Position numbers and translations under genes: made by a program. Under the pieces are notes generated by a model, which saw only the letters and a list, made by a program, of their open reading frames with translations, had not been told where the DNA came from and did no database searches. Positions 24,401 to 32,352 of a stretch of 64,000 bases of DNA are shown here, piece by piece. The stretch's first letter is position 1, and every line of letters begins with the position of its first letter. This DNA is from an uncultured Prevotellaceae bacterium (GTDB lineage Bacteria > Bacteroidota > Bacteroidia > Bacteroidales > Bacteroidaceae), in NCBI GenBank assembly GCA_947166305.1, contig CAMVDV010000010.1:18328-82327 (forward strand), given 5' to 3'.

Positions 24401-24698
24401 TGACGGAAATGGAAGCAAAGAAGGAAGTCGAGGTTGCCGAATGGGGCTTGTGGGCACTTTTATTTATAACGGGAACGGAAGCAAAGAATTTACTGAGAAG
24501 TTGTTTCCGAGTTTAATGCTTTCTGGCCGTTTTGCCTTTCGAGACACATCGTGACGTGTCCGCCATCTGCGACATATCCACACCTGCCGCACCTTCGCAA
24601 TGGGCATGGACACGTCATGGCGAGTCCCTAAACGGCGAGTTCGGCATTGTCTCTGATAGCTTCCTATAAATATATACTCTGACAGGCGTTGGCCGTGT
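24401..24698. other. Spacer between tsf and the MCE gene
   Basis: A diverged second copy of the terminator tail region (TGGGGCTTGTGGGCAC, then GGAACGGAAGCAAAGAA, against GGAAATGGAAGCAAAGAA just before) suggests a local duplication of about 68 bp. Further right, CGTGACGTGTCC and GGACACGTCATG form a spaced inverted repeat. No believable gene. Confidence 0.5.
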
Positions 24699-25586
24699 TT
24701 ACTTGCCTTCCTTTCTGCCAAAGACGGAGAAGTGAACGTAGCGCTTGGGATGGGCCTTGAGGTCGGTGACGAGGCTATCGGCGCTCTGCACGGTGTGGTT
24801 GAGGTTGTCGTACATCGACGGGTCGTTTATCAGTTTGCCGAGCGTTCCCTTTGGACTTTGTATCTGTTCCATCATGCTGTGAACGCTGCTGATGGTCTGA
24901 TTGACGCTGTCGAGCGTGGCCTGCAGGTCGAGCTGGTTCATCTTGTCGGTCAGCGTAGTGACGTTCTCGCCGGCCTTTGTGAAGGTGCCGGTCAGCCGTG
25001 GGATGTCGTTGCGGAGCAAGGTGTTGAGCTGTTCGCTGCTCTTGTTGAGGTTCTCCGTGACGAGCTCTGCGTTCTGAATGATGAGGGGCAGATTGGGATC
25101 GGAAACGAGCTTATTGAGCGTAGCAACAAGGGTGTCGACTTTTGCCACGACCTGTTCGAGCTGAGGCACCATTGCTCCAACTTTTTTCATCACGCCGCTC
25201 ACGTCGGTGCCCGGTATTGTGTCGCCCGGGCTGTAGGCTTCGCTGGGATTGGTGGCGAGCATCATGTTAAGGGTACAGCCTCCGAGCAAGGCCTCGTCGA
25301 GCTGAGCGGTGCTTCCCTTGGGGATGCGGAGCCCCTTCTCGGTGCTTATCTCTACCACGACGTTGCCCGGATGAAGGAAGTCGTAGCGGATGTCGCTCAC
25401 TATGCCCACCTTGTATCCGTCGGCATAGACGGAGCTGCTCTTTGCCAAACCCTTTGTGTTGTTGAAGGAAATGTAATATACCTTACTGCTGCTGAAGAGA
25501 TTCACTCCCTTCAAGAACTTTATGCCGAGGAAGAGTGCGACGATGGCGATGACGCCCGTCAGTCCTATCTTTGCTTCTGTTTTCAC
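24699..25586 (-). CDS. MCE-family (MlaD-like) lipid transport protein
   Basis: Membrane-anchored lipid-binding protein thought to carry phospholipids between inner and outer membranes. One N-terminal membrane helix (residues 6-26, IGLTGVIAIVALFLGIKFL) is followed by the MCE domain with YADGYKVGIVSDI and VVVEISTEKGLRIPKGSTAQL, and a long coiled helical tail. It is 295 aa. The amidase gene lies 125 bp upstream on the same strand. The MlaE/MlaF partners, often adjacent in Bacteroidetes, are not present here. Confidence 0.9.
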   Translation of the reverse strand: MKTEAKIGLTGVIAIVALFLGIKFLKGVNLFSSSKVYYISFNNTKGLAKSSSVYADGYKVGIVSDIRYDFLHPGNVVVEISTEKGLRIPKGSTAQLDEALLGGCTLNMMLATNPSEAYSPGDTIPGTDVSGVMKKVGAMVPQLEQVVAKVDTLVATLNKLVSDPNLPLIIQNAELVTENLNKSSEQLNTLLRNDIPRLTGTFTKAGENVTTLTDKMNQLDLQATLDSVNQTISSVHSMMEQIQSPKGTLGKLINDPSMYDNLNHTVQSADSLVTDLKAHPKRYVHFSVFGRKEGK

Positions 25587-25710
25587 TTCTTGTTTTTATT
25601 GTTTAGCGTTTAACGTGAAAAAGCCAAGGCGCTGGAGTGCCGGCGAGTTTCCTTTGCTCCACACCCCCTTTAACCTTTTAACATTTTAACTTTCTAACCT
25701 TTTAACCTTC

Positions 25711-26466
25711 TCAGCTTTTCCCTTTCTTATATGCCACGAATGCATTGTAGATGCTCTTTGCCAGGGCATTGACTCCAGCCGTGGAGGTGAGGTAGGCTGC
25801 TTCGGAGGGGTTGTTGATGTAGCCCAGTTCGATGAGAATGCTGGGCATGCTTGTGGCACGGAGCACAAGGAATCCGGCCTGATGCACGCCTTTGTCGACG
25901 CGACCCGCCGTGCTTCTGAACTGTTTCTGCACGAGCCCTGCCAGCTTGACGCTGCTCTCCATGTTCTTGTCCTGCATGAGTTCGAAGATGATGTAGCTTT
26001 CGCTGGAGTTGGGATCGAAGCCCTCGTACTTCTCTTCGTAGTCGTTCTCGAGCGTAATGACGGAGTTTTCTCGCTTGGCCACGGCAAGGTTGTCGGCCGC
26101 ACGGTGCATTCCGAGGGTGTAGGTCTCAGTGCCTCGCGGACCCACCTTTGCTGCCGTGCTGTTCGTATGGATGCTGATGAAGAGGTCGGCCTTGGCGCGG
26201 TTGGCGATGGCGGCGCGCTCGTTTAGCTCGACAAAGACGTCGGTCTTGCGCGTATAGACCACTTTCACGTCCTTGCAATTCTGCTCCACGAGCTTGCCAA
26301 AGGCAAGGGCGACGGCCAGGTTGATGTTCTTCTCCTTGCCCGTCTTGCTCTGCGCTCCCGGGTCCTTGCCGCCGTGTCCGGCATCGATGACGAGGGTGTA
26401 GGGGAAGGCTGCCAAGCAGCATAGCGAGAGCAGGAGCGTGGAAAAGTATCGTTTTATCGTTTGCAT
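25711..26466 (-). CDS. N-acetylmuramoyl-L-alanine amidase (Amidase_3)
   Basis: Zinc amidase that cuts the amide bond between MurNAc and the stem peptide during cell separation. A signal peptide covers residues 1-22. Zinc ligands and catalytic residues: His31 in VIDAGHGG, Glu83 in LNERAAIAN, His100 in FISIHTN, and the catalytic Glu in ILIELGYINN near the C-terminus. At 251 aa it is a catalytic domain only, without a LysM or SPOR domain. ATG 26466 is 29 bp from a promoter. Confidence 0.94.
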   Translation of the reverse strand: MQTIKRYFSTLLLSLCCLAAFPYTLVIDAGHGGKDPGAQSKTGKEKNINLAVALAFGKLVEQNCKDVKVVYTRKTDVFVELNERAAIANRAKADLFISIHTNSTAAKVGPRGTETYTLGMHRAADNLAVAKRENSVITLENDYEEKYEGFDPNSSESYIIFELMQDKNMESSVKLAGLVQKQFRSTAGRVDKGVHQAGFLVLRATSMPSILIELGYINNPSEAAYLTSTAGVNALAKSIYNAFVAYKKGKS

Positions 26467-26494
26467 TTAGCCACAAATAAGCACATTTCGCGTG

Positions 26495-26502
26495 CAAAGT
26501 TA
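26495..26502 (-). promoter_or_regulatory. TAnnTTTG promoter of the amidase gene
   Basis: TAACTTTG then C on the minus strand, 29 bp from the amidase ATG. Confidence 0.7.
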
Positions 26503-26753
26503 CGGAAAATAACTGAATAATTCAAGAAATGGGAAACCAAATATCGCTGAGTCTGCGGAAAACACGCTGTGGGGCCTCTCTGCGAAAGCACTGCGTCGCG
26601 GGAAGCAGGGCTTCGGAGTTCGGCCGACGCTGTGGGGGTCGGAGAGCCTCGCCGAGGGCTGTCCGGGGGCGCGGAGAGGGGAGTTTGGCGGAAACTTTAG
26701 GGGGATGCGGCATTTTTTGGCGCGGAGTGTGCCGACATTCCGTTTTTTCTTGC
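26503..26753. other. GC-rich spacer without a gene
   Basis: A divergent spacer between the amidase promoter and that of the 44-aa protein. It contains two loose copies of a CGCTGTGGGG block (26570, 26628) and GC-rich stretches. A 75-codon frame exists, but it is Arg/Gly-rich with no promoter and is not accepted. Confidence 0.5.
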
Positions 26754-26761
26754 TAACTTTG
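26754..26761 (+). promoter_or_regulatory. TAnnTTTG promoter of the 44-aa protein gene
   Basis: TAACTTTG then C, 32 bp before the ATG of the small membrane protein. Confidence 0.7.
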
Positions 26762-26793
26762 CAGTACGGAACGTTACATTTATCTCTGAAGCT

Positions 26794-26928
26794 ATGATGA
26801 TACTGACAGGATGGGGCATCTTCCTCGGCGTGGTCTATTTGGTGCTGTGGGCTGATGCTTTCTACTACAGATACAACCTCCCGAAGGTTTGCAAAAAGGT
26901 GTTTGATGCTTTCACGGAGGAGGAATAG
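26794..26928 (+). CDS. 44-aa single-span membrane protein
   Basis: A short gene with a good promoter at normal spacing. It has one hydrophobic helix (ILTGWGIFLGVVYLVLWADA) and a charged C-terminal part ending FTEEE. A second ATG follows the first directly. The DUF6359 frame begins within its last codons, so the two would be translationally coupled. I do not recognise the family; similar tiny proteins are common and often unannotated in Bacteroidales. It could be a small accessory subunit. Confidence 0.6.
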   Translation: MMILTGWGIFLGVVYLVLWADAFYYRYNLPKVCKKVFDAFTEEE

Positions 26929-27457
26929 CCTATGGCTGCTGTGCCTGCTGACGGTCTGCTGCCAGAAGATTGACACGACGGTCAGTCCCTCGGCGGGCGA
27001 CGGCGAAGGCCTTTCGGCGGAAGACGTGCATGTGGTGGGCACGGGCGAAGGGACGATGGAGTGCCCATTCACCGTGACGGACGTGCAGACGCTGTCGCTT
27101 TCGGCGGACGAGCCTGTGTGGGTCGTCGGCTACATGGTGGGCACGGCGTACCGCTCGATGGGCAATGCCGAGTTCAACGCCGAGGCCCGGAACAACTCGA
27201 ACATCCTCCTTGCGGCCGACTCGCTGTGCTCCGATGCCGAGAAGTGCATTCCCGTGGAGCTTAATTCCTCCAAGCTGAAGTCGGCCTATTCGCTTCCCTC
27301 CAACCCTCAGCGCCTGCACCATTGCCTGCTCCTGCGGGGCGTTCCGTCCACCTATCTTCACAGAAAAGGCCTGCGCGAAGTTTCGGCAGGCCTGTGGATG
27401 AACGGGTTCGACGTCGCAAAGGTGGCGCCTGAGCCTTGGGGGATTATTTCGTTGTGA
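26903..27457 (+). CDS. DUF6359-domain secreted protein
   Basis: Secreted or lipid-anchored protein of 184 aa of unknown function. The chosen start MLSRRRNSLWLLCLLTVCC overlaps the 44-aa gene; a longer frame from 26855 lies inside that gene. After a poorly typed lipobox (LLTVC) comes a beta-rich domain: GTGEGTMECPFTVTDVQTL, VWVVGYMVGTAY, NSNILLAADS, CIPVELNSS and RKGLREVSAGLW, the DUF6359 pattern, a nucleic-acid-binding-like OB-type fold common in Prevotella. It ends 14 bp inside the convergent Wza-like gene. Confidence 0.72.
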   Translation: MMLSRRRNSLWLLCLLTVCCQKIDTTVSPSAGDGEGLSAEDVHVVGTGEGTMECPFTVTDVQTLSLSADEPVWVVGYMVGTAYRSMGNAEFNAEARNNSNILLAADSLCSDAEKCIPVELNSSKLKSAYSLPSNPQRLHHCLLLRGVPSTYLHRKGLREVSAGLWMNGFDVAKVAPEPWGIISL

Positions 27458-28256
27458 CCATAACGATAGTGACGATGGCCGAGATGACGCTGATGATGCT
27501 GGCGCCAGCCCCGAGGAATGCGTAGAAGGCACTGCTCTTGATGCTCTGGCTCTTGTTGGGCTCGACGTAGATAAGGTCGTTCTGCTGTACATAGTAGGCC
27601 TCGCTCTGGAAGATGTCGGTGCTGGTGAGGTCGATGGGATACTTCTTGCGTTCCCCGCCTTCCTCGCGGTAGAGGGTGACCTTTTGGCGCAGGCCTGTGT
27701 CGGCAATGTCGCCGCATCGGGCCAGCACGTCGAGGATGGTGTTGCGCTCACTGGTGAGGCTGACCACCTGAGGCGCCTTGACTGCGCCGAGCACTGCCAC
27801 GCGGGCATTGAGCAGACGCACCGTCACCTCAGGGTCCTTGATGAGGTTTTTCTCCACAATCTGTTCTTCGATGCGGCGCGCAGCCTCGTCGCTTGTCAGT
27901 CCGGCCACGTTGACGCGGCCCACGGCAGGCAGGGTGATGATGCCGTCGTTGCTCACGGTGTAGCCGTAAGCATTGGTCATGCTGCCGCTGCCGGCAACGT
28001 TCGTAGAGTTGGTACCCGCCGTTCCCATCATCACATCCTGCGCGAAGATGGAGAGGAGCTCAGGCTCGCTGCAGGTCACCTTGACCAGGACTTGGTCGGC
28101 CGGCTTGAGCCGCATCTCATACTGCTGCATGATCTGCTGCCCCTGGCGGAACACCTCGTCGGGGTCCTGGAAGTACACGATTTTCTTTGTCGACACACAG
28201 CTCGACATCAGCAGCAAGGCTGAGAGCGCGAGCAGAAGGTAGGATGTTTTTTTCAT
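27444..28256 (-). CDS. Polysaccharide export outer-membrane lipoprotein (Wza-like)
   Basis: Outer-membrane polysaccharide export (OPX) lipoprotein. Start chosen at MKKTSYLLLALSALLLMSSC (ATG 28256, 270 aa), which has a clear lipobox LMSSC and lies 22 bp from a promoter; the 75-codon extension upstream crosses that promoter. The Poly_export domain is RLKPADQVLVKVT...TVSNDGIITLPAVGRVNVAGL, with one SLBB domain (VAVLGAVKAPQVVSLTS) and a C-terminal membrane helix (FYAFLGAGASIISVISAIVTIV). It is isolated from the main locus at 42.5 kb, which has its own export protein of different size. It could serve another glycan. Confidence 0.92.
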   Translation of the reverse strand: MKKTSYLLLALSALLLMSSCVSTKKIVYFQDPDEVFRQGQQIMQQYEMRLKPADQVLVKVTCSEPELLSIFAQDVMMGTAGTNSTNVAGSGSMTNAYGYTVSNDGIITLPAVGRVNVAGLTSDEAARRIEEQIVEKNLIKDPEVTVRLLNARVAVLGAVKAPQVVSLTSERNTILDVLARCGDIADTGLRQKVTLYREEGGERKKYPIDLTSTDIFQSEAYYVQQNDLIYVEPNKSQSIKSSAFYAFLGAGASIISVISAIVTIVMVTTK

Positions 28257-28277
28257 AGCATTTTTTAATTTTCTGCG

Positions 28278-28285
28278 CAAAGGTA
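28278..28285 (-). promoter_or_regulatory. TAnnTTTG promoter of the Wza-like gene
   Basis: TACCTTTG then C on the minus strand, 22 bp from the lipoprotein start, which supports ATG 28256 over the longer frame. Confidence 0.7.
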
Positions 28286-28611
28286 AGAAATAAAATCCGA
28301 AAAACGAGGCTATCGGCCGAGAAATGTGCAGAAAAACATCGTTTTCCGTGCCGTCAGCCCCCATTCGCCGTGCTTCCATGCCGCCGTCGGCACTTCCCGG
28401 AAGCCGACATCGCGTTGCCCGACTCCCGACGTCGTACAGGGTTTTGTTTGCAGGGTCATGATGCTGCAATTGCATGGTCATGATGCTGCAATTGCACGGT
28501 CATGATGCTGCAAACAACCCAGCCTGCGGCGCGAAGAGCCGGAGGGAAGGGCTTCGGACAGCGCGGCAGCAAATTTTTCACTTTTCACTTTTCCCTTTTC
28601 CCTTTTTTTCG
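28286..28611. other. Divergent spacer with array G
   Basis: About 150 bp of GC-rich sequence without features, the 22-bp array G, a short GC-rich piece, and CTTTTCACTTTTC simple repeats up to the HAD promoter. No gene. Confidence 0.6.
28454..28515. repeat. 22-bp tandem array G
   Basis: Two full copies and most of a third, with core GGTCATGATGCTGCAATTG and exact 22-bp spacing. The third ends CAAACAACCC, and TTTGTTTGCAGGG precedes the first, so the array is bordered by a short inverted repeat (GGGTTTTGTTTGCAG / CTGCAAACAACCC). Confidence 0.88.
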
Positions 28612-28619
28612 TACCTTTG
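28612..28619 (+). promoter_or_regulatory. TAnnTTTG promoter of the HAD hydrolase gene
   Basis: TACCTTTG then C, 28 bp before ATG 28648. Confidence 0.7.
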
Positions 28620-28647
28620 CAGCCGAAACGAAACATTCAGACAGACA

Positions 28648-29067
28648 ATGACGATAGCAGTAGACTTCGACGGAACCATCGTCGAGCACCGTTACCCCGA
28701 AATCGGCAAGGAACTTCCCTTTGCCACGCAGACGCTCAGGATGCTCATCGAGCAGCGCCACAAACTTATCCTCTGGACCGTGCGCGAGGGCCAGCTCCTC
28801 GACGACGCCGTGGAGTGGTGCCGGAAGCGCGGCGTGGAGTTCTACGCCATCAACAAGGACTTCCCCGAAGAAGACATAAGCAAGAACCGCAGCTTCAGCC
28901 GGAAACTCAAGGCAGACGTCTGGATAGACGACCGAAACATAGGCGGTCTGCCCGACTGGGGCACCATCTATCAGATGATAACCGAAAGAAAGACCTACGA
29001 AGAAGTGCTCGCAGAGCGATGGCAGAGCGAGCCGGAGAAGCCAAAGAAGAAATGGTGGCAGTTCTGA
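28648..29067 (+). CDS. HAD-superfamily hydrolase, 139 aa
   Basis: Small cap-less HAD-fold phosphatase-like protein. The start MTIAVDFDGTIVEHRYP gives the catalytic DxDGT box (Asp6, Asp8). LILWTVREGQLLDDAVEWC provides motif II (Thr), and ADVWIDDRNIG the final acidic motif. A longer frame from 28474 runs through array G and the promoter and is rejected. The substrate is unknown. It ends in a basic/aromatic tail (KKKWWQF). Confidence 0.85.
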   Translation: MTIAVDFDGTIVEHRYPEIGKELPFATQTLRMLIEQRHKLILWTVREGQLLDDAVEWCRKRGVEFYAINKDFPEEDISKNRSFSRKLKADVWIDDRNIGGLPDWGTIYQMITERKTYEEVLAERWQSEPEKPKKKWWQF

Positions 29068-29221
29068 AGAGGACAGGAAGAGCACTCCCGGCGGGCACAA
29101 AGCACACCCCTTTGGCCTAAAATTCAGCGCACCGACCCCCTCTTTACGCTCCCACATCACATTTTTCGGCATTCTTCCCTCATTTTTCATCTTTAATTTT
29201 TCATATTTAATTTCTTCTTCG

Positions 29222-29229
29222 TACCTTTG
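29222..29229 (+). promoter_or_regulatory. TAnnTTTG promoter of the 53-aa protein gene
   Basis: TACCTTTG then C, 29 bp before ATG 29259. Confidence 0.7.
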
Positions 29230-29258
29230 CAAAAGCAATACACTAAACACACACAAAT

Positions 29259-29420
29259 ATGAACAAGTATCTGGGAATAATCCTCATCGTGCTCGGCGCA
29301 CTGATGCTCATCTTCAGCTATGTCCTCAGCCTCGAAGACTATAACTTCTACAACATCGGCGCCCTGCTCATCATCATCTGCGGCATCGTCACGCACATCT
29401 ACGTGACAAAGCGCTCATGA
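29259..29420 (+). CDS. 53-aa two-span membrane protein
   Basis: MNKYLGIILIVLGALMLIFS and NIGALLIIICGIVTHIYV are two hydrophobic helices separated by a short acidic loop (LEDYNFYN). It ends KRS. Promoter and spacing are normal. Small proteins of this plan occur widely in Bacteroides and Prevotella without known function. The beta-barrel gene follows after 55 bp and may share the transcript. Confidence 0.68.
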   Translation: MNKYLGIILIVLGALMLIFSYVLSLEDYNFYNIGALLIIICGIVTHIYVTKRS

Positions 29421-29475
29421 CCCTTGCCGCCCCATCCGGCACGGCACACCATCATCCCAACCAACCCCCACAGCT

Positions 29476-30126
29476 ATGAAAGCCACCCGAACAGCTATGG
29501 CTCTGCTTGCCGTGCTCTGTCTCGCGCAGACGGCAAGGGCTCAGTACGACGAAACCGACGAAGTGGAGGAATGGACACTCGACCTCGACGAGGAAGAAAC
29601 GCCCAAACCGCAGCACAAGGAGTACAAAAACGCTCTCTACCTCCAGTATTCCGCCTCACGATACAAGCCAGGCGACGACGCATCGCGCTTCCACATGAAC
29701 GAAATGGCCGTGGGCTACTTCCGCAGCATACAGGTCGTGGAGGAGAAACCCTACTTCGTGGAAGCCGGAGCCAACATGCAATTCTCATGGGAGACAAGCC
29801 ACCTCAAGGCCCGCCTCCTCACCTTTCGCGTCCCCATCAACGTCGTCTACAAGATCTACCCTTGGCGCGACAAGGACTTTGCCATCGCCCCGTTTGCCGG
29901 AGTCTCACTGCGCGCCATAGCCATGGCAAGGGAGCGCACCGCCCAGCACAGCACCAATCTTCTCGCCGACGGCGGCTGGAAAAGCTTCCAGGTAGCGTGG
30001 CAAGTGGGACTACGCTTCAGCCTTCAGCACTACTTCCTTGGCGTCAGCTACTCGCGCGACTTTCGCGACTCCAGCAAATTCCCCGGCATCCGCCAGTGCA
30101 ACGTACAGCTCGGCTACTGCTTCTGA
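29476..30126 (+). CDS. Outer-membrane beta-barrel protein, 216 aa
   Basis: Signal peptide residues 1-22 (ending TARAQ), a low-complexity acidic stretch (about 23-47, DETDEVEEWTLDLDEEE), then alternating amphipathic strands (YFVEAGANMQFSWE, ARLLTFRVPINVVYKI, FAIAPFAGVSLRAI, WQVGLRFSLQHYFLGVSYS) ending with a terminal aromatic (LGYCF), as in the OMP_b-brl family. The eight-stranded barrel is an inference from strand count. The function is unknown. Confidence 0.75.
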   Translation: MKATRTAMALLAVLCLAQTARAQYDETDEVEEWTLDLDEEETPKPQHKEYKNALYLQYSASRYKPGDDASRFHMNEMAVGYFRSIQVVEEKPYFVEAGANMQFSWETSHLKARLLTFRVPINVVYKIYPWRDKDFAIAPFAGVSLRAIAMARERTAQHSTNLLADGGWKSFQVAWQVGLRFSLQHYFLGVSYSRDFRDSSKFPGIRQCNVQLGYCF

Positions 30127-30179
30127 AGCCGTCGGCTGCCGCCACCCCATACATTATTATATAATATAGCACAGACACC

Positions 30180-31667
30180 ATGCGACAACTCCTCGCCCTG
30201 ACACTCATCGTCGGTGCCTTCGTCGGCACAAACGCACAAGAAATCCACGTCGAACACATCGAGGGTACAACCGTAACCGACACCTTCGACCTCCGCAAGT
30301 TCATTTACTCCGACGCCAAAGCCGGCAGCGTCCGTGCAAAAGCAAAGCGCCTCGCCGGCTCCACACCAGCGGTCAGCTACCAGGAACGCATCGGCAATAT
30401 GCCACAATACCTCCACGATTTCGTCAATGAGTTTGCTCGTGCCACGCAAGAAGTCCTTGCCGGAGGGGACAACTGGCTCAGCGATCCTTCCCTGGCACAA
30501 GCAGCATCCAACGCATACTACTACCCGCTGAAGGTCGTCAGCCAAAGCGTACCCTTCACTTTCCCCGCAGGCTCCGACCAAAACACCATCGTCCAGGCAG
30601 CCAAAGATGCCTGCGCTCCGTACATCAATGCCGAGTACAGTGAGCTGAAATCCTTCATCCCCTACGCCTTCCTCTGCATCAATTTCGACCATCCCGAAGC
30701 GTTCTGGGTGAACCTCACCTACAGCTATGGATACAGCAGCGCCTACAGTTTCAGCTACTATCCAAGTGGCAGCGGCACCGCCACCTACACCCTTACACTC
30801 ATGTTCCACCTTCTCACAAGCGGAGGATACGACATCCGTAACAACGGCATCCAAGGCTATGATTTCCGTTACCCCGAACAATTGCACAGCGGAGTCCAGT
30901 TCTTTAAGACCAGCATAAAGAACATCGTGGACCAATGCCCTGCTGACGGCACGCGCTATGAGAAGCTGCTTGCCGCCCACGACTGGTTGACTCTGCACAA
31001 CTGCTACAATCCCTTCTTCACACAAGGCTACAGCAAAGACCAGATAGGCGACACGCCTTGGAGCCCGCTCAGCGCTTTGGAAGGCAACACAGGGCAGAAG
31101 GCTCCGGTGTGCGAAGGCTATTCCCGCGCCTTCAAGGTGCTGTGCAAAGAGATGGGAATCCCGTGCATCCTGATGTCGGGCAACGCTCGTTCCAACGCAC
31201 AAAGCAAGGGAGAGGGACACATGTGGGACTACGTTCAGATGGAAGACGGAAGGTGGTATGCCGTCGATGTCACTTGGGATGACCCCATCATCGGGGGCAC
31301 CAATAGCGCTATCTCAGGGCAGGAATCGCACAAATGGTTCTTGACAGGCAGCCAAACCGACATGGGCGGCGGCTTTGCCTTCATTGACTCTCACCCGGAA
31401 GAGTGGAGCAGATACTACGAAACTGAAGGCGGCACGCCGTGGCAGACACTGCCTGGACCCGAACTATCCTCTGCCGCTTACACACCGAAGCAAGAGGACT
31501 TGGCGGGGGACATCAATGCTGATGGCAAAGTAGACATTGCCGATGCCGTCTGCATCCTCAATATGATGGCCGAAGGAACCTATTCCCTTCAGGCTGACAT
31601 CAACGCCGACGACAAGATAGACATCGCAGACTTCGTCAGCATCCTCAACTTGATGGCTGAGCAATAG
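30180..31667 (+). CDS. Secreted transglutaminase-like protein with C-terminal dockerin
   Basis: Secreted protein of 495 aa. Signal peptide residues 1-19 (ending TNAQE). A long N-terminal region without an assigned domain follows. The transglutaminase-like core has Cys in APVCEGYSRAF (about 310), His in GEGHMWDYV (about 346) and Asp in AVDVTWDDP (about 362). The C-terminal about 52 residues form a type I dockerin: two DINADxKxDIAD calcium-binding loops (DINADGKVDIADAVCIL and DINADDKIDIADFVSIL). A dockerin suggests attachment to a cohesin; none is seen here. It ends 2 bp from the convergent LOG gene. Confidence 0.9.
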   Translation: MRQLLALTLIVGAFVGTNAQEIHVEHIEGTTVTDTFDLRKFIYSDAKAGSVRAKAKRLAGSTPAVSYQERIGNMPQYLHDFVNEFARATQEVLAGGDNWLSDPSLAQAASNAYYYPLKVVSQSVPFTFPAGSDQNTIVQAAKDACAPYINAEYSELKSFIPYAFLCINFDHPEAFWVNLTYSYGYSSAYSFSYYPSGSGTATYTLTLMFHLLTSGGYDIRNNGIQGYDFRYPEQLHSGVQFFKTSIKNIVDQCPADGTRYEKLLAAHDWLTLHNCYNPFFTQGYSKDQIGDTPWSPLSALEGNTGQKAPVCEGYSRAFKVLCKEMGIPCILMSGNARSNAQSKGEGHMWDYVQMEDGRWYAVDVTWDDPIIGGTNSAISGQESHKWFLTGSQTDMGGGFAFIDSHPEEWSRYYETEGGTPWQTLPGPELSSAAYTPKQEDLAGDINADGKVDIADAVCILNMMAEGTYSLQADINADDKIDIADFVSILNLMAEQ

Positions 31668-31669
31668 GC

Positions 31670-32206
31670 CTACCCTATCAGCCGGACTACCTCGTCGAAA
31701 GTGTCGGCAATGCGCACAAATCCGGCAAGAGGCCTGTTCACCACGTTCCTTTTTTCCAGTGCATGGAACATGGCAAAGAGTTCGTCCCAGAAGCCATCGA
31801 TGTTCCAAAAGAGCACTTGCTTGCTGTAGATACCGATGGTATTGGCTGCGAGGACGGTGAAAACCTCGTCGAGTGTGCCCACACTTCCCGGTAGGGCAAG
31901 GATGACATCGGAGTGGTCGATGATGCCTTGCTTACGTTGATTGAGGTCGGAAGTCAGGATGGTTTCGTCGATATATCTGCTCACCCTGCCCTGCTCAACC
32001 AGTATCTGAGGCACCACACCAAGCACCCTTCCGCCCGCCTCGTGCACAGACTTGGCGAGAACCTCCATGAGTCCACAGCCTGCACCGCCATAGACAAGCG
32101 TCCGACCCTGCTGTCCTATCCACCGGCCCAAACGTGCCGCTTCGTCGTAAAACACTTGCTCCATCCGGTCGGACGACGAGCAGAAGATTCCAATCCTGTT
32201 GTTCAT
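31670..32206 (-). CDS. LOG family protein (nucleoside 5'-monophosphate phosphoribohydrolase)
   Basis: Rossmann-fold protein of the LOG/TIGR00730 family. Members cleave nucleoside monophosphates (including cytokinin forms) to base and ribose phosphate. It has IGIFCSSSD, TLVYGGAGCGLMEVLAKS, and the phosphate-binding motif LPGSVGTLDEVF, a variant of PGGxGTxxE. MNNRIGI at ATG 32206 (178 aa) is the usual start; the frame runs nine codons upstream. The 22-bp array I separates it from the PI-PLC gene. Confidence 0.9.
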   Translation of the reverse strand: MNNRIGIFCSSSDRMEQVFYDEAARLGRWIGQQGRTLVYGGAGCGLMEVLAKSVHEAGGRVLGVVPQILVEQGRVSRYIDETILTSDLNQRKQGIIDHSDVILALPGSVGTLDEVFTVLAANTIGIYSKQVLFWNIDGFWDELFAMFHALEKRNVVNRPLAGFVRIADTFDEVVRLIG

Positions 32207-32264
32207 ATTATTCGGAAATGCTTGATTTATCATAGAAGCAAACGCCCTTGCTGCAGAAGGGTCA

Positions 32265-32352
32265 GCCCTTCTTGGCAGAACCGTGTGCCCTTATCGGCGT
32301 ATGCCTGTGCCCTTCTTGGCAGAACCGTGCGCCCTTATCGGCGTATGCCTCT
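32265..32352. repeat. 22-bp tandem array I with a 44-bp higher-order unit
   Basis: Alternating 22-bp units: GCCCTTCTTGGCAGAACCGT and GCCCTTATCGGCGTATGCCT, each twice, so the repeat is 44 bp at a higher level. A diverged unit (GCCCTTGCTGCAGAAGGGT) precedes it 21 bp away. The last unit extends into the PI-PLC gene and holds its stop codon. Confidence 0.9.

Noticed and set aside
24464..24721. An 85-codon frame upstream of the MCE gene's stop
   Set aside because: It overlaps the MCE 3' end and is Arg-rich, arising from an inverted repeat.
26529..26756. A 75-codon frame in the GC-rich spacer
   Set aside because: It is Arg/Gly-rich, has no promoter and ends inside the promoter of the 44-aa gene.
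28257..28481. 75-residue extension of the Wza-like lipoprotein
   Set aside because: It runs across the promoter and array G; the lipobox requires the start at 28256.
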